From contig CAJNDS010000485.1 in NCBI GenBank assembly GCA_905221605.1, forward strand, positions 62,001-126,000: a stretch of DNA of 64,000 nt. Direction: 5' to 3'. Source of the stretch: Symbiodinium natans. Taxonomy: Eukaryota > Sar > Dinophyceae > Suessiales > Symbiodiniaceae. The notes below the pieces were generated by a model, which saw only the letters and a program-made list of their open reading frames with translations, was not told the DNA's origin and made no database searches. Below, piece by piece: positions 23,002 to 35,535 of this stretch; within the stretch, counting starts at the first letter, position 1, and every line of letters starts with the position of its first letter. A program made the position numbers and the translations under genes.

Positions 23002-25518
23002 ATGCCGAACTTCACTGTGGATCAGATGCGCACCATCATGGATAAGACGGATAACATCCGCTCCATGAGTGTCATCGCCCACGTGGATCACGGCAAGTCC
23101 ACCTTGACAGACTCCCTGATCTGCAAAGCGGGCATCATCTCGGCGAAGGCGGCAGGTGACGCGCGCTTCACAGACACCCGAGCAGACGAGCAGGAGCGAG
23201 GTGTGACCATCAAGAGCACTGGGGTGTCCCTTTACTTCGAGCATGATGAGGAGGATGGCAAGGGCCCGGTGGCTCACCTGATCAACCTGATCGACTCTCC
23301 CGGCCACGTCGATTTCTCCTCGGAGGTGACTGCTGCTCTGCGAATTACCGATGGCGCCATGGTCGTTGTCGACTGCATCGAAGGCTGTGCTGTGCAGACA
23401 GAGACTGTGCTGCGTCAGGCCCTGCAGGAGCGAGTGAGGCCTTGCCTGTTCGTGAACAAGGTCGATCGCTGCATCCTTGAGCTGCAAATGGAAGCCGAGG
23501 ACATGTACTCCCGCTTCCGAAATGCCATTGAGAACGTGAACGTGATCATTGCCACCTACAATGACGCCTTGATGGGTGACGTGCAGGTGACGCCTGAGAA
23601 GGGCACCGTGGCCTTTGGAAGTGGCCTCCACGGATGGGGCTTCACAACAGAGCGGTTTGCCAAGATCTACGCCACAAAGATGGGTGTCGAGAAGGAGAAG
23701 ATGATGCAGCGCATGTGGGGTGACTCCTTCTTCAATGCCAAGAAGAAGGTGTGGACCAACGTGATGCAGCCAGAGGGCTGCACCGAGCCGCTGCAGCGTG
23801 CCTTCTGCCAGTTCATCATGGGCCCCATCAATCAGCTCATGCGTGCCATCATGAACGATGACAAGGAGAAGTACGAGAAGATGATGGGAACGCTGGGCAT
23901 TGTGCTGAAGGGCGATGAGAAGTCCCTGACCGGGAAGCCTTTGATGAAGCGAACCATGCAGATCTGGATCAACGCCGCCGACACCCTGCTGGCGATGATT
24001 GTGACCAAGTTGCCTTCCCCTCGGGCTGCGCAGAAGTACCGTGTGGAGAACTTGTACGAAGGTCCCATGGACGATGCAGCGGCCAACGGCATCCGCACCT
24101 GCGACCCAGCCGGTCCTTTGATGATGTATGTGTCGAAGATGGTGCCCACTTCGGACAAGGGCCGCTTCTACGCCTTCGGCCGCGTGTTCTCTGGCACCAT
24201 CGCCACTGGACAGAAGGTCCGAATTCAGGGCCCGTACTACAAGCCGGGCAGCAAGGAGGACCTGCACGTGAAGAACATCCAGCGTACCGTTCTGATGATG
24301 GGCCGCACCACTGAGCAGATCCAGGATGTGCCCTGCGGAAACACCGTGGCACTGGTTGGCGTTGACCAGTACATCCTGAAGTCTGGCACCATCACCACCC
24401 TGGAGGATTCTCACAACATCGCTGACATGAAGTACAGCGTGTCCCCTGTCGTGAAGGTCGCCGTGAAGGCCAAGGATGGAAAGGACCTGCCGAAGTTGGT
24501 GGAGGGCTTGAAGAAGCTGTCCAAGTCCGATCCCCTGGTTGTGTGCACGACTGAGGAGAGCGGAGAGCATGTGATCGCAGGCTGCGGCGAGTTGCACGTC
24601 GAGATTTGCTTGAAGGACCTGAAGGACGAGTATGCTCAGTGCGACTTCATCGTGTCCGACCCTGTGGTGTCCTACCGAGAGACGGTGAGTGAGACGTCTG
24701 GCCAGACGTGCTTGGCCAAGTCGCCGAACAAGCACAACCGAATCTACCTTGTGGCCGAGCCTATGGACGAGGAGCTCAGCAAGGCCATCGAGGATGGTGT
24801 TGTTGGCCCTAAGGCCGACCCCAAGGAGCGGGCCAAGATCTTGTGCGAGAAGTTCGAATGGGACAAGCAGGTTGCCCAGACCAAGATCTGGTGCTATGGT
24901 CCTGAGACTGATGGTGCCAACCTGGTTGTGGACTCCACCGTGGGCGTGCAGTACCTCATCGAGATCAAGGAGCATGTGAACAGCGCGTTCCAGTGGGCCA
25001 CCAAGGAGGGACCTCTGTGCGAGGAGAACATGCGCGGCATCCGCTTCAACCTGATGGATGTGACCCTGCACACCGATGCAATCCATCGTGGCGCGGGACA
25101 GATCATGCCTCCCACCCGCCGTTGCTGCTTTGCTGCAGAGTTGACAGCCAAGCCTACTTTGCAGGAGCCTGTGTTCTTGGTGGAGATCACCTGCCCACAG
25201 GAGGCCATGAGCGGTGTCTACAACTGCATGAACCTTCGCCGTGGCTGTGTCTTCGAAGAGAACCAGAGGGAAGGCACGCCCTTGGTCCAGGTGAAAGCGC
25301 ACCTGCCAGTGTCCGAGTCCTTCGGTTTTGTTGCTGCCTTGAGGCAGGCCACCAGTGGCCAGGCTTTCCCACAGTGCGTCTTCGACCACTGGGAGAACCT
25401 CCAGGGCAACTGCCTGGAGAAAGGTAGCAAGATGGAGGATCTCATCCTGGCCATCCGCAAGCGCAAGAACCTCAAGGTGGAGATGCCGGCCCTCGGCGAC
25501 TACCTGGACAAGCTTTAA
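23002..25518 (+). CDS. EEF2: Elongation factor 2 (eEF2), array copy 2
   Basis: The predicted protein matches copy 1 over all 838 residues by reading. Silent differences identify this copy: T197 is ACG (shared with copy 3), A474 is GCT (shared with copy 4), and R428 is CGT, private to this copy. The start context is GCCGCCATG, a better eukaryotic context than copy 1. All GTPase motifs and the diphthamide His are intact. Divergence from copies 3 and 4 is confined to a handful of third positions, indicating recent duplication or ongoing gene conversion. Confidence 0.98.
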   Translation: MPNFTVDQMRTIMDKTDNIRSMSVIAHVDHGKSTLTDSLICKAGIISAKAAGDARFTDTRADEQERGVTIKSTGVSLYFEHDEEDGKGPVAHLINLIDSPGHVDFSSEVTAALRITDGAMVVVDCIEGCAVQTETVLRQALQERVRPCLFVNKVDRCILELQMEAEDMYSRFRNAIENVNVIIATYNDALMGDVQVTPEKGTVAFGSGLHGWGFTTERFAKIYATKMGVEKEKMMQRMWGDSFFNAKKKVWTNVMQPEGCTEPLQRAFCQFIMGPINQLMRAIMNDDKEKYEKMMGTLGIVLKGDEKSLTGKPLMKRTMQIWINAADTLLAMIVTKLPSPRAAQKYRVENLYEGPMDDAAANGIRTCDPAGPLMMYVSKMVPTSDKGRFYAFGRVFSGTIATGQKVRIQGPYYKPGSKEDLHVKNIQRTVLMMGRTTEQIQDVPCGNTVALVGVDQYILKSGTITTLEDSHNIADMKYSVSPVVKVAVKAKDGKDLPKLVEGLKKLSKSDPLVVCTTEESGEHVIAGCGELHVEICLKDLKDEYAQCDFIVSDPVVSYRETVSETSGQTCLAKSPNKHNRIYLVAEPMDEELSKAIEDGVVGPKADPKERAKILCEKFEWDKQVAQTKIWCYGPETDGANLVVDSTVGVQYLIEIKEHVNSAFQWATKEGPLCEENMRGIRFNLMDVTLHTDAIHRGAGQIMPPTRRCCFAAELTAKPTLQEPVFLVEITCPQEAMSGVYNCMNLRRGCVFEENQREGTPLVQVKAHLPVSESFGFVAALRQATSGQAFPQCVFDHWENLQGNCLEKGSKMEDLILAIRKRKNLKVEMPALGDYLDKL

Positions 25519-25853
25519 GCCTTCAGGCCGAAGAAACAGCATCTTCGAGAAATGTTGAGCTCGAAATACGAGCACTCGCTCCAGCCAAAGATGTCTGTGT
25601 ACATGTCAGTCACCTGCAGGGTGCCATTTTGATGTCGCAAAAGAACCAGTTAGGGTCCGGTTTGGTCCGTTGAGCTTGCTAATGCATCACACGGCTGACA
25701 GCCAGGTGATTCCATGCAAGTGACGCATGTCCTGCTCTGGCGTCCTCTGATGGTCCAATGTCCAGGTGTGTTGATGCATGGGCAGCTTAATTTGGGATCA
25801 GCCAGGGGGCGTTGTTTCATCGTAGCTTCGTAGCTCTTTAGGAAACAGCCGCC
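25519..25853 (+). promoter_or_regulatory. eEF2 spacer 2-3 (335 bp)
   Basis: By eye identical over its full length to spacer 3-4. Compared with spacers 1-2 and 4-5 it lacks two segments, one after ATGTCGCAAAAG and one after GAGCTTGCTAA. It keeps the 3' flank, the TTTGGGATCAG block at 25791 (63 bp before the next ATG), the pyrimidine-rich GTTGTTTCATC and the TTTAG acceptor candidate. Confidence 0.5.
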
Positions 25854-28370
25854 ATGCCGAACTTCACTGTGGATCAGATGCGCACCATCATGGATAAGAC
25901 GGATAACATCCGCTCCATGAGTGTCATCGCCCACGTGGATCACGGCAAGTCCACCTTGACAGACTCCCTGATCTGCAAAGCGGGCATCATCTCGGCGAAG
26001 GCGGCAGGTGACGCGCGCTTCACAGACACCCGAGCAGACGAGCAGGAGCGAGGTGTGACCATCAAGAGCACTGGGGTGTCCCTTTACTTCGAGCATGATG
26101 AGGAGGATGGCAAGGGCCCGGTGGCTCACCTGATCAACCTGATCGACTCTCCCGGCCACGTCGATTTCTCCTCGGAGGTGACTGCTGCTCTGCGAATTAC
26201 CGATGGCGCCATGGTCGTTGTCGACTGCATCGAAGGCTGTGCTGTGCAGACAGAGACTGTGCTGCGTCAGGCCCTGCAGGAGCGAGTGAGGCCTTGCCTG
26301 TTCGTGAACAAGGTCGATCGCTGCATCCTTGAGCTGCAAATGGAAGCCGAGGACATGTACTCCCGCTTCCGAAATGCCATTGAGAACGTGAACGTGATCA
26401 TTGCCACCTACAATGACGCCTTGATGGGTGACGTGCAGGTGACGCCTGAGAAGGGCACCGTGGCCTTTGGAAGTGGCCTCCACGGATGGGGCTTCACAAC
26501 AGAGCGGTTTGCCAAGATCTACGCCACAAAGATGGGTGTCGAGAAGGAGAAGATGATGCAGCGCATGTGGGGTGACTCCTTCTTCAATGCCAAGAAGAAG
26601 GTGTGGACCAACGTGATGCAGCCAGAGGGCTGCACCGAGCCGCTGCAGCGTGCCTTCTGCCAGTTCATCATGGGCCCCATCAATCAGCTCATGCGTGCCA
26701 TCATGAACGATGACAAGGAGAAGTACGAGAAGATGATGGGAACGCTGGGCATTGTGCTGAAGGGCGATGAGAAGTCCCTGACCGGGAAGCCTTTGATGAA
26801 GCGAACAATGCAGATCTGGATCAACGCCGCCGACACCTTGCTGGCGATGATTGTGACCAAGTTGCCTTCCCCTCGGGCTGCGCAGAAGTACCGTGTGGAG
26901 AACTTGTACGAAGGTCCCATGGACGATGCAGCGGCCAACGGCATCCGCACGTGCGACCCAGCCGGCCCTTTAATGATGTATGTGTCGAAGATGGTGCCCA
27001 CTTCGGACAAGGGCCGCTTCTACGCCTTCGGCCGCGTGTTCTCTGGCACCATCGCCACTGGACAGAAGGTCCGAATTCAGGGCCCGTACTACAAGCCGGG
27101 CAGCAAGGAGGACCTGCACGTGAAGAACATCCAGCGCACCGTTCTGATGATGGGCCGCACCACTGAGCAGATCCAGGATGTGCCCTGCGGAAACACCGTG
27201 GCACTGGTTGGCGTTGACCAGTACATCCTGAAGTCTGGCACCATCACCACCCTGGAGGATTCTCACAACATCGCAGACATGAAGTACAGCGTGTCCCCTG
27301 TCGTGAAGGTCGCCGTGAAGGCCAAGGATGGAAAGGACCTGCCGAAGTTGGTGGAGGGCTTGAAGAAGCTGTCCAAGTCCGATCCCCTGGTTGTGTGCAC
27401 GACTGAGGAGAGCGGAGAGCATGTGATCGCAGGCTGCGGCGAGTTGCACGTCGAGATTTGCTTGAAGGACCTGAAGGACGAGTATGCTCAGTGCGACTTC
27501 ATCGTGTCCGACCCTGTGGTGTCCTACCGAGAGACGGTGAGTGAGACGTCTGGCCAGACGTGCTTGGCCAAGTCGCCGAACAAGCACAACCGAATCTACC
27601 TTGTGGCCGAGCCTATGGACGAGGAGCTCAGCAAGGCCATCGAGGATGGTGTTGTTGGCCCTAAGGCCGACCCCAAGGAGCGGGCCAAGATCTTGTGCGA
27701 GAAGTTCGAATGGGACAAGCAGGTTGCCCAGACCAAGATCTGGTGCTATGGTCCTGAGACTGATGGTGCCAACCTGGTTGTGGACTCCACCGTGGGCGTG
27801 CAGTACCTCATCGAGATCAAGGAGCATGTGAACAGCGCGTTCCAGTGGGCCACCAAGGAGGGACCTCTGTGCGAGGAGAACATGCGCGGCATCCGCTTCA
27901 ACCTGATGGATGTGACCCTGCACACCGATGCAATCCATCGTGGCGCGGGACAGATCATGCCTCCCACCCGCCGTTGCTGCTTTGCTGCAGAGTTGACAGC
28001 CAAGCCTACTTTGCAGGAGCCTGTGTTCTTGGTGGAGATCACCTGCCCACAGGAGGCCATGAGCGGTGTCTACAACTGCATGAACCTTCGCCGTGGCTGT
28101 GTCTTCGAAGAGAACCAGAGGGAAGGCACGCCCTTGGTCCAGGTGAAAGCGCACCTGCCAGTGTCCGAGTCCTTCGGTTTTGTTGCTGCCTTGAGGCAGG
28201 CCACCAGTGGCCAGGCTTTCCCACAGTGCGTCTTCGACCACTGGGAGAACCTCCAGGGCAACTGCCTGGAGAAAGGTAGCAAGATGGAGGATCTCATCCT
28301 GGCCATCCGCAAGCGCAAGAACCTCAAGGTGGAGATGCCGGCCCTCGGCGACTACCTGGACAAGCTTTAA
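25854..28370 (+). CDS. EEF2: Elongation factor 2 (eEF2), array copy 3
   Basis: Encodes the same 838-residue protein as copies 1, 2 and 4. Private silent changes include T318 as ACA, T366 as ACG and L373 as TTA. T197 is ACG as in copy 2, whereas A474 is GCA as in copies 1 and 5. The TTA codon places a stop in the otherwise long antisense frame, showing that frame is not maintained. Both flanking spacers are identical to each other, so this copy sits in the most recently homogenised part of the array. Confidence 0.98.
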   Translation: MPNFTVDQMRTIMDKTDNIRSMSVIAHVDHGKSTLTDSLICKAGIISAKAAGDARFTDTRADEQERGVTIKSTGVSLYFEHDEEDGKGPVAHLINLIDSPGHVDFSSEVTAALRITDGAMVVVDCIEGCAVQTETVLRQALQERVRPCLFVNKVDRCILELQMEAEDMYSRFRNAIENVNVIIATYNDALMGDVQVTPEKGTVAFGSGLHGWGFTTERFAKIYATKMGVEKEKMMQRMWGDSFFNAKKKVWTNVMQPEGCTEPLQRAFCQFIMGPINQLMRAIMNDDKEKYEKMMGTLGIVLKGDEKSLTGKPLMKRTMQIWINAADTLLAMIVTKLPSPRAAQKYRVENLYEGPMDDAAANGIRTCDPAGPLMMYVSKMVPTSDKGRFYAFGRVFSGTIATGQKVRIQGPYYKPGSKEDLHVKNIQRTVLMMGRTTEQIQDVPCGNTVALVGVDQYILKSGTITTLEDSHNIADMKYSVSPVVKVAVKAKDGKDLPKLVEGLKKLSKSDPLVVCTTEESGEHVIAGCGELHVEICLKDLKDEYAQCDFIVSDPVVSYRETVSETSGQTCLAKSPNKHNRIYLVAEPMDEELSKAIEDGVVGPKADPKERAKILCEKFEWDKQVAQTKIWCYGPETDGANLVVDSTVGVQYLIEIKEHVNSAFQWATKEGPLCEENMRGIRFNLMDVTLHTDAIHRGAGQIMPPTRRCCFAAELTAKPTLQEPVFLVEITCPQEAMSGVYNCMNLRRGCVFEENQREGTPLVQVKAHLPVSESFGFVAALRQATSGQAFPQCVFDHWENLQGNCLEKGSKMEDLILAIRKRKNLKVEMPALGDYLDKL

Positions 28371-28705
28371 GCCTTCAGGCCGAAGAAACAGCATCTTCGA
28401 GAAATGTTGAGCTCGAAATACGAGCACTCGCTCCAGCCAAAGATGTCTGTGTACATGTCAGTCACCTGCAGGGTGCCATTTTGATGTCGCAAAAGAACCA
28501 GTTAGGGTCCGGTTTGGTCCGTTGAGCTTGCTAATGCATCACACGGCTGACAGCCAGGTGATTCCATGCAAGTGACGCATGTCCTGCTCTGGCGTCCTCT
28601 GATGGTCCAATGTCCAGGTGTGTTGATGCATGGGCAGCTTAATTTGGGATCAGCCAGGGGGCGTTGTTTCATCGTAGCTTCGTAGCTCTTTAGGAAACAG
28701 CCGCC
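28371..28705 (+). promoter_or_regulatory. eEF2 spacer 3-4 (335 bp)
   Basis: No base differing from spacer 2-3 was seen. It has the same 3' flank, TTTGGGATCAG block and TTTAG acceptor candidate. No gene is present. Confidence 0.5.
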
Positions 28706-31222
28706 ATGCCGAACTTCACTGTGGATCAGATGCGCACCATCATGGATAAGACGGATAACATCCGCTCCATGAGTGTCATCGCCCACGTGGATCACGGCAA
28801 GTCCACCTTGACAGACTCCCTGATCTGCAAAGCGGGCATCATCTCGGCGAAGGCGGCAGGTGACGCGCGCTTCACAGACACCCGAGCAGACGAGCAGGAG
28901 CGAGGTGTGACCATCAAGAGCACTGGGGTGTCCCTTTACTTCGAGCATGATGAGGAGGATGGCAAGGGCCCGGTGGCTCACCTGATCAACCTGATCGACT
29001 CTCCCGGCCACGTCGATTTCTCCTCGGAGGTGACTGCTGCTCTGCGAATTACCGATGGCGCCATGGTCGTTGTCGACTGCATCGAAGGCTGTGCTGTACA
29101 GACAGAGACTGTGCTGCGTCAGGCCCTGCAGGAGCGAGTGAGGCCTTGCCTGTTCGTGAACAAGGTCGATCGCTGCATCCTTGAGCTGCAAATGGAAGCC
29201 GAGGACATGTACTCCCGCTTCCGAAATGCCATTGAGAACGTGAACGTGATCATTGCCACCTACAATGACGCCTTGATGGGTGACGTGCAGGTGACCCCTG
29301 AGAAGGGCACCGTGGCCTTTGGAAGTGGCCTCCACGGATGGGGCTTCACAACAGAGCGGTTTGCCAAGATCTACGCCACAAAGATGGGTGTCGAGAAGGA
29401 GAAGATGATGCAGCGCATGTGGGGTGACTCCTTCTTCAACGCCAAGAAGAAGGTGTGGACCAACGTGATGCAGCCAGAGGGCTGCACCGAGCCGCTGCAG
29501 CGTGCCTTCTGCCAGTTCATCATGGGCCCCATCAATCAGCTCATGCGTGCCATCATGAACGATGACAAGGAGAAGTACGAGAAGATGATGGGAACGCTGG
29601 GCATTGTGCTGAAGGGCGATGAGAAGTCCCTGACCGGGAAGCCTTTGATGAAGCGAACCATGCAGATCTGGATCAACGCCGCCGACACCCTGCTGGCGAT
29701 GATTGTGACCAAGTTGCCTTCCCCTCGGGCTGCGCAGAAGTACCGTGTGGAGAACTTGTACGAAGGTCCCATGGACGATGCAGCGGCCAACGGCATCCGC
29801 ACCTGCGACCCAGCCGGTCCTTTGATGATGTATGTGTCGAAGATGGTGCCCACTTCGGACAAGGGCCGCTTCTACGCCTTCGGCCGCGTGTTCTCTGGCA
29901 CCATCGCCACTGGACAGAAGGTCCGAATTCAGGGCCCGTACTACAAGCCGGGCAGCAAGGAGGACCTGCACGTGAAGAACATCCAGCGCACCGTTCTGAT
30001 GATGGGCCGCACCACTGAGCAGATCCAGGATGTGCCCTGCGGAAACACCGTGGCACTGGTTGGCGTTGACCAGTACATCCTGAAGTCTGGCACCATCACC
30101 ACCCTGGAGGATTCTCACAACATCGCTGACATGAAGTACAGCGTGTCCCCTGTCGTGAAGGTCGCCGTGAAGGCCAAGGATGGAAAGGACCTGCCGAAGT
30201 TGGTGGAGGGCTTGAAGAAGCTGTCCAAGTCCGATCCCCTGGTTGTGTGCACGACTGAGGAGAGCGGAGAGCATGTGATCGCAGGCTGCGGCGAGTTGCA
30301 CGTCGAGATTTGCTTGAAGGACCTGAAGGACGAGTATGCTCAGTGCGACTTCATCGTGTCCGACCCTGTGGTGTCCTACCGAGAGACGGTGAGTGAGACG
30401 TCTGGCCAGACGTGCTTGGCCAAGTCGCCGAACAAGCACAACCGAATCTACCTTGTGGCCGAGCCTATGGACGAGGAGCTCAGCAAGGCCATCGAGGATG
30501 GTGTTGTTGGCCCTAAGGCCGACCCCAAGGAGCGGGCCAAGATCTTGTGCGAGAAGTTCGAATGGGACAAGCAGGTTGCCCAGACCAAGATCTGGTGCTA
30601 TGGTCCTGAGACTGATGGTGCCAACCTGGTTGTGGACTCCACCGTGGGCGTGCAGTACCTCATCGAGATCAAGGAGCATGTGAACAGCGCGTTCCAGTGG
30701 GCCACCAAGGAGGGACCTCTGTGCGAGGAGAACATGCGCGGCATCCGCTTCAACCTGATGGATGTGACCCTGCACACCGATGCAATCCATCGTGGCGCGG
30801 GACAGATCATGCCTCCCACCCGCCGTTGCTGCTTTGCTGCAGAGTTGACAGCCAAGCCTACTTTGCAGGAGCCTGTGTTCTTGGTGGAGATCACCTGCCC
30901 ACAGGAGGCCATGAGCGGTGTCTACAACTGCATGAACCTTCGCCGTGGCTGTGTCTTCGAAGAGAACCAGAGGGAAGGCACGCCCTTGGTCCAGGTGAAA
31001 GCGCACCTGCCAGTGTCCGAGTCCTTCGGTTTTGTTGCTGCCTTGAGGCAGGCCACCAGTGGCCAGGCTTTCCCACAGTGCGTCTTCGACCACTGGGAGA
31101 ACCTCCAGGGCAACTGCCTGGAGAAAGGTAGCAAGATGGAGGATCTCATCCTGGCCATCCGCAAGCGCAAGAACCTCAAGGTGGAGATGCCGGCCCTCGG
31201 CGACTACCTGGACAAGCTTTAA
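28706..31222 (+). CDS. EEF2: Elongation factor 2 (eEF2), array copy 4
   Basis: The same 838-residue protein. Diagnostic silent states: V131 is GTA (shared only with copy 5), T197 is ACC (shared with 1 and 5) and A474 is GCT (shared with 2). The 5' half therefore groups with copy 5 and part of the 3' half with copy 2, a mosaic expected from unequal crossing-over or gene conversion. Start context is GCCGCCATG, stop TAA. Confidence 0.98.
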   Translation: MPNFTVDQMRTIMDKTDNIRSMSVIAHVDHGKSTLTDSLICKAGIISAKAAGDARFTDTRADEQERGVTIKSTGVSLYFEHDEEDGKGPVAHLINLIDSPGHVDFSSEVTAALRITDGAMVVVDCIEGCAVQTETVLRQALQERVRPCLFVNKVDRCILELQMEAEDMYSRFRNAIENVNVIIATYNDALMGDVQVTPEKGTVAFGSGLHGWGFTTERFAKIYATKMGVEKEKMMQRMWGDSFFNAKKKVWTNVMQPEGCTEPLQRAFCQFIMGPINQLMRAIMNDDKEKYEKMMGTLGIVLKGDEKSLTGKPLMKRTMQIWINAADTLLAMIVTKLPSPRAAQKYRVENLYEGPMDDAAANGIRTCDPAGPLMMYVSKMVPTSDKGRFYAFGRVFSGTIATGQKVRIQGPYYKPGSKEDLHVKNIQRTVLMMGRTTEQIQDVPCGNTVALVGVDQYILKSGTITTLEDSHNIADMKYSVSPVVKVAVKAKDGKDLPKLVEGLKKLSKSDPLVVCTTEESGEHVIAGCGELHVEICLKDLKDEYAQCDFIVSDPVVSYRETVSETSGQTCLAKSPNKHNRIYLVAEPMDEELSKAIEDGVVGPKADPKERAKILCEKFEWDKQVAQTKIWCYGPETDGANLVVDSTVGVQYLIEIKEHVNSAFQWATKEGPLCEENMRGIRFNLMDVTLHTDAIHRGAGQIMPPTRRCCFAAELTAKPTLQEPVFLVEITCPQEAMSGVYNCMNLRRGCVFEENQREGTPLVQVKAHLPVSESFGFVAALRQATSGQAFPQCVFDHWENLQGNCLEKGSKMEDLILAIRKRKNLKVEMPALGDYLDKL

Positions 31223-31619
31223 GCCTTCAGACCGAAGAAACAGCATCTTCGAGAAATGTTGAGCTCGAAATACGAGCACTCGCTCCAGCCAAAGATGTCT
31301 GTGTACATGTCAGTCACCTGCAGGGTGCCATTTTGATGTCGCAAAAGATTGCTGCGTGGATTGTGCGAAGACGACACCAGTTAGGGTCCGGTTTGGTCCG
31401 TTGAGCTTGATAAGTTTAAGTGGCTTGGAGTACAAAGTGCCTTGTTGTGCATAAAACGGCTGACAGCCAGGTGATTCCATGCAAGTGACGCATTGTCCTG
31501 CTCTGGCGTCCTCTGATGGTCCAATGTCCAGGTGTGTTGATGCATGGGCAGCTTAGTTTGGGATCAGCCAGGGGGCGTTGTTTCATCGTAGCTTCGTAGC
31601 TCTTTAGGAAACAGCCGCC
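31223..31619 (+). promoter_or_regulatory. eEF2 spacer 4-5 (397 bp)
   Basis: Its outer parts match the 335-bp spacers, but it retains two extra segments: one containing GCTGCGTGGATTGTGC and one containing AAGTGGCTTGGAGTACAAAG. Diverged equivalents of both occur in spacer 1-2. The longer form is therefore probably ancestral and the 335-bp form a derived deletion variant. The promoter-like block and acceptor are kept. Confidence 0.5.
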
Positions 31620-34136
31620 ATGCCGAACTTCACTGTGGATCAGATGCGCACCATCATGGATAAGACGGATAACATCCGCTCCATGAGTGTCATCGCCCAC
31701 GTGGATCACGGCAAGTCCACCTTGACAGACTCCCTGATCTGCAAAGCGGGCATCATCTCGGCGAAGGCGGCAGGTGACGCGCGCTTCACAGACACCCGAG
31801 CAGACGAGCAGGAGCGAGGTGTGACCATCAAGAGCACTGGGGTGTCCCTTTACTTCGAGCATGATGAGGAGGATGGCAAGGGCCCGGTGGCTCACCTGAT
31901 CAACCTGATCGACTCTCCCGGCCACGTCGATTTCTCCTCGGAGGTGACTGCTGCTCTGCGAATTACCGATGGCGCCATGGTCGTTGTCGACTGCATCGAA
32001 GGCTGTGCTGTACAGACAGAGACTGTGCTGCGTCAGGCCCTGCAGGAGCGAGTGAGGCCTTGCCTGTTCGTGAACAAGGTCGATCGCTGCATCCTTGAGC
32101 TGCAAATGGAAGCCGAGGACATGTACTCCCGCTTCCGAAATGCCATTGAGAACGTGAACGTGATCATTGCCACCTACAATGACGCCTTGATGGGTGACGT
32201 GCAGGTGACCCCTGAGAAGGGCACCGTGGCCTTTGGAAGTGGCCTCCACGGATGGGGCTTCACAACAGAGCGGTTTGCCAAGATCTACGCCACAAAGATG
32301 GGTGTCGAGAAGGAGAAGATGATGCAGCGCATGTGGGGTGACTCCTTCTTCAATGCCAAGAAGAAGGTGTGGACCAACGTGATGCAGCCAGAGGGCTGCA
32401 CCGAGCCGCTGCAGCGTGCCTTCTGCCAGTTCATCATGGGCCCCATCAATCAGCTCATGCGTGCCATCATGAACGATGACAAGGAGAAGTACGAGAAGAT
32501 GATGGGAACGCTGGGCATTGTGCTGAAGGGCGATGAGAAGTCCCTGACCGGGAAGCCTTTGATGAAGCGAACCATGCAGATCTGGATCAACGCCGCCGAC
32601 ACCCTGCTGGCGATGATTGTGACCAAGTTGCCTTCCCCTCGGGCTGCGCAGAAGTACCGTGTGGAGAACTTGTACGAAGGTCCCATGGACGATGCAGCGG
32701 CCAACGGCATCCGCACCTGCGACCCAGCCGGTCCTTTGATGATGTATGTGTCGAAGATGGTGCCCACTTCGGACAAGGGCCGCTTCTACGCCTTCGGCCG
32801 CGTGTTCTCTGGCACCATCGCCACTGGACAGAAGGTCCGAATTCAGGGCCCGTACTACAAGCCGGGCAGCAAGGAGGACCTGCACGTGAAGAACATCCAG
32901 CGCACCGTTCTGATGATGGGCCGCACCACTGAGCAGATCCAGGATGTGCCCTGCGGAAACACCGTGGCACTGGTTGGCGTTGACCAGTACATCCTGAAGT
33001 CTGGCACCATCACCACCCTGGAGGATTCTCACAACATCGCAGACATGAAGTACAGCGTGTCCCCTGTCGTGAAGGTCGCCGTGAAGGCCAAGGATGGAAA
33101 GGACCTGCCGAAGTTGGTGGAGGGCTTGAAGAAGCTGTCCAAGTCCGATCCCCTGGTTGTGTGCACGACTGAGGAGAGCGGAGAGCACGTGATCGCAGGC
33201 TGCGGCGAGTTGCACGTCGAGATTTGCTTGAAGGACCTGAAGGACGAGTATGCTCAGTGCGACTTCATCGTGTCCGACCCTGTGGTGTCCTACCGAGAGA
33301 CGGTGAGTGAGCAGTCTGGCCAGACGTGCTTGGCCAAGTCGCCGAACAAGCACAACCGAATCTACCTTGTGGCCGAGCCTATGGACGAGGAGCTCAGCAA
33401 GGCCATCGAGGATGGTGTTGTTGGCCCTAAGGCCGACCCCAAGGAGCGGGCCAAGATCTTGTGCGAGAAGTTCGAATGGGACAAGCAGGTTGCCCAGACC
33501 AAGATTTGGTGCTATGGTCCTGAGACCGATGGTGCCAACCTGGTTGTGGACTCCACCGTGGGCGTGCAGTACCTCATCGAGATCAAGGAGCATGTGAACA
33601 GCGCGTTCCAGTGGGCCACCAAGGAGGGACCTCTGTGCGAGGAGAACATGCGCGGCATCCGCTTCAACCTGATGGATGTGACCCTGCACACCGATGCAAT
33701 CCATCGTGGCGCGGGACAGATCATGCCTCCCACCCGCCGTTGCTGCTTTGCTGCAGAGTTGACAGCCAAGCCTACTTTGCAGGAGCCTGTGTTCTTGGTG
33801 GAGATCACCTGCCCACAGGAGGCCATGAGCGGTGTCTACAACTGCATGAACCTTCGCCGTGGCTGTGTCTTCGAAGAGAACCAGAGGGAAGGCACGCCCT
33901 TGGTCCAGGTGAAAGCGCACCTGCCAGTGTCCGAGTCCTTCGGTTTTGTTGCTGCCTTGAGGCAGGCCACCAGTGGCCAGGCTTTCCCACAGTGCGTCTT
34001 CGACCACTGGGAGAACCTCCAGGGCAACTGCCTGGAGAAAGGTAGCAAGATGGAGGATCTCATCCTGGCCATCCGCAAGCGCAAGAACCTCAAGGTGGAG
34101 ATGCCGGCCCTCGGCGACTACCTGGACAAGCTTTAG
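31620..34136 (+). CDS. EEF2: Elongation factor 2 (eEF2), array copy 5 (last)
   Basis: 838 residues with one amino-acid difference from the other four copies: residue 565 is Gln (CAG, 33312-33314) where the others have Thr (ACG), in the VSE-T/Q-SGQTC loop near the start of domain IV. The change looks like an AC to CA swap. The stop is TAG rather than TAA, and the 3' flank (TCATCTTTAGGTTCTCACGC) is unrelated to the other copies, marking the array end. All catalytic and diphthamide motifs are intact. V131 is GTA as in copy 4. Confidence 0.98.
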   Translation: MPNFTVDQMRTIMDKTDNIRSMSVIAHVDHGKSTLTDSLICKAGIISAKAAGDARFTDTRADEQERGVTIKSTGVSLYFEHDEEDGKGPVAHLINLIDSPGHVDFSSEVTAALRITDGAMVVVDCIEGCAVQTETVLRQALQERVRPCLFVNKVDRCILELQMEAEDMYSRFRNAIENVNVIIATYNDALMGDVQVTPEKGTVAFGSGLHGWGFTTERFAKIYATKMGVEKEKMMQRMWGDSFFNAKKKVWTNVMQPEGCTEPLQRAFCQFIMGPINQLMRAIMNDDKEKYEKMMGTLGIVLKGDEKSLTGKPLMKRTMQIWINAADTLLAMIVTKLPSPRAAQKYRVENLYEGPMDDAAANGIRTCDPAGPLMMYVSKMVPTSDKGRFYAFGRVFSGTIATGQKVRIQGPYYKPGSKEDLHVKNIQRTVLMMGRTTEQIQDVPCGNTVALVGVDQYILKSGTITTLEDSHNIADMKYSVSPVVKVAVKAKDGKDLPKLVEGLKKLSKSDPLVVCTTEESGEHVIAGCGELHVEICLKDLKDEYAQCDFIVSDPVVSYRETVSEQSGQTCLAKSPNKHNRIYLVAEPMDEELSKAIEDGVVGPKADPKERAKILCEKFEWDKQVAQTKIWCYGPETDGANLVVDSTVGVQYLIEIKEHVNSAFQWATKEGPLCEENMRGIRFNLMDVTLHTDAIHRGAGQIMPPTRRCCFAAELTAKPTLQEPVFLVEITCPQEAMSGVYNCMNLRRGCVFEENQREGTPLVQVKAHLPVSESFGFVAALRQATSGQAFPQCVFDHWENLQGNCLEKGSKMEDLILAIRKRKNLKVEMPALGDYLDKL

Positions 34137-34400
34137 TCATCTTTAGGTTCTCACGCCGAGTGGGCTCCAACATGTGCTGAGGTCGATTTGAGCACCCGCG
34201 TTTGAGAAAGCCGGCTGAAGCTACGGAATGGATGAGTTCGTATACAAGTTGCCCCCGAAAATCACACACACACATGTATATACTTACCAGACCGACAGAC
34301 AACGAGACCGACCAACAGACACCCGGTTTGATCGACAGACAGACGGGCAAACAGAGAAACAGACAAGAGGCGACAGAATCTAAATATGATCTATTCTTAT
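34137..34400. other. Array-end flank with CAGACA-rich short repeats
   Basis: The unique 3' flank of the last eEF2 copy passes into an ACACACAC run (about 34263-34273) and then imperfect GACAGACA and CAGACAACGAGACC units to about 34370. No gene is supported. Confidence 0.6.
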
Positions 34401-35320
34401 GAGATGGCCTGATATTCATCTGCGATGAATGGAGAAGATCTCATTATAAATCACACGATATCATGAATATTCGTCATAAGAATCATTTTTCTGGAGAAGA
34501 AGATCATCAATTTATGAATACATTCATCCATCTATCCCACGGTCCCTTCGTAATAACCGGCATGGAACGTTATCTATATTGGGATTCCCGAATCTTGATT
34601 CGAATCATATCATCATAAACATAAGATTTCATATTTTCGTAATATTAGGAGTTCTAGATAAAATCTCATGCATTCTTTTCATGAGCTGATTATTTGGATC
34701 TATTCATTATTATAATATCTTTCTATGAAAAAATATATAGAATTTAGGATCGAAAAATCTATCTTTTCTCTTAGGATTTCTGATTAAAAAATATTATCAA
34801 GAAATTTTTTCGAATAATCTTTGATCTTTAAATCTTTAAATTCTTTGGATCTTCGATCGGCTAATAATTGGCCATCATTCGTATCATCAAAAATTAATTA
34901 CGACTAATTATTCCCATCCGATCGAAGATTCTCCAAAAATCAATCCTTGGATTTCCGAGATTACTAAGATTTTTAGAATTTGAGGAAATTTGAATTTCAG
35001 AAATTTGGATAATATGGAGAATTCGCGACTTTGAGAATTGATCATCCTCGAGACTTCAATATGATCCGAAAATCTCAATCAGAATCGGATTCAAGAATCT
35101 TCGACTCAAGATACAGGTCTTCTCTAATCCCCAATTCGGAATTCTCAAGATCTAAATTCCCTAAATGAGCCGATTATATCTAGATAAAGAATTATATATC
35201 CGCGACTACAAGATCAATTCGGCAATATCTATACGGGAGGGATCGGAATCTGATATATCGGATATTATAAAATTGATAATATATTCTCATAAGAGAATGA
35301 ATCGATAGAGATTATTTAAG
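34401..35320. other. AT-rich domain 1
   Basis: An abrupt fall in GC after the eEF2 array. The sequence is dominated by GATCTT, GAATTC, ATATC and similar A/T-rich words with no ORF of note, no recognised organellar gene and no tandem period. It resembles AT-rich domain 2 (44460-48715) in word composition, and the two flank the G-rich satellite. Confidence 0.6.
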
Positions 35321-35364
35321 GGGCTGCGCCCATGGGCGGGCAGCGCAGGCAGAAGCGCGGGGCG

Positions 35365-35535
35365 AGCAGTTTCTAACCATTTTGAGGCCCCTAAACTCCC
35401 TTAAAATCTCTAAACGTTAAATTTCTAAGCATTTTCAGGCCCCTAAACTCCCTTCAAATCTCTAAGCGTTTGAGGCTCCTAGACTCCCTTAACGTTTCTA
35501 AGCACTTTATAAGGCCCCTAAACTCCCTTTTTCCT
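35365..35535. repeat. Short repeats around GGCCCCTAAACTCCCTT
   Basis: Three to four imperfect copies of a unit of about 55 bp containing AGGCCCCTAAACTCCCTT and AAATCTCTAAGCGTT, at the junction between AT-rich domain 1 and the G-rich satellite. No gene is seen. Confidence 0.65.

Noticed and set aside
19812..34007. Very long minus-strand ORFs (up to about 950 codons) opposite the eEF2 genes
   Set aside because: They are antisense shadows of GC-biased codons. In copy 3 a silent change (L373 as TTA) puts a stop in this frame, so it is not maintained. The His/Leu/Gln-rich composition is also typical of such shadows.
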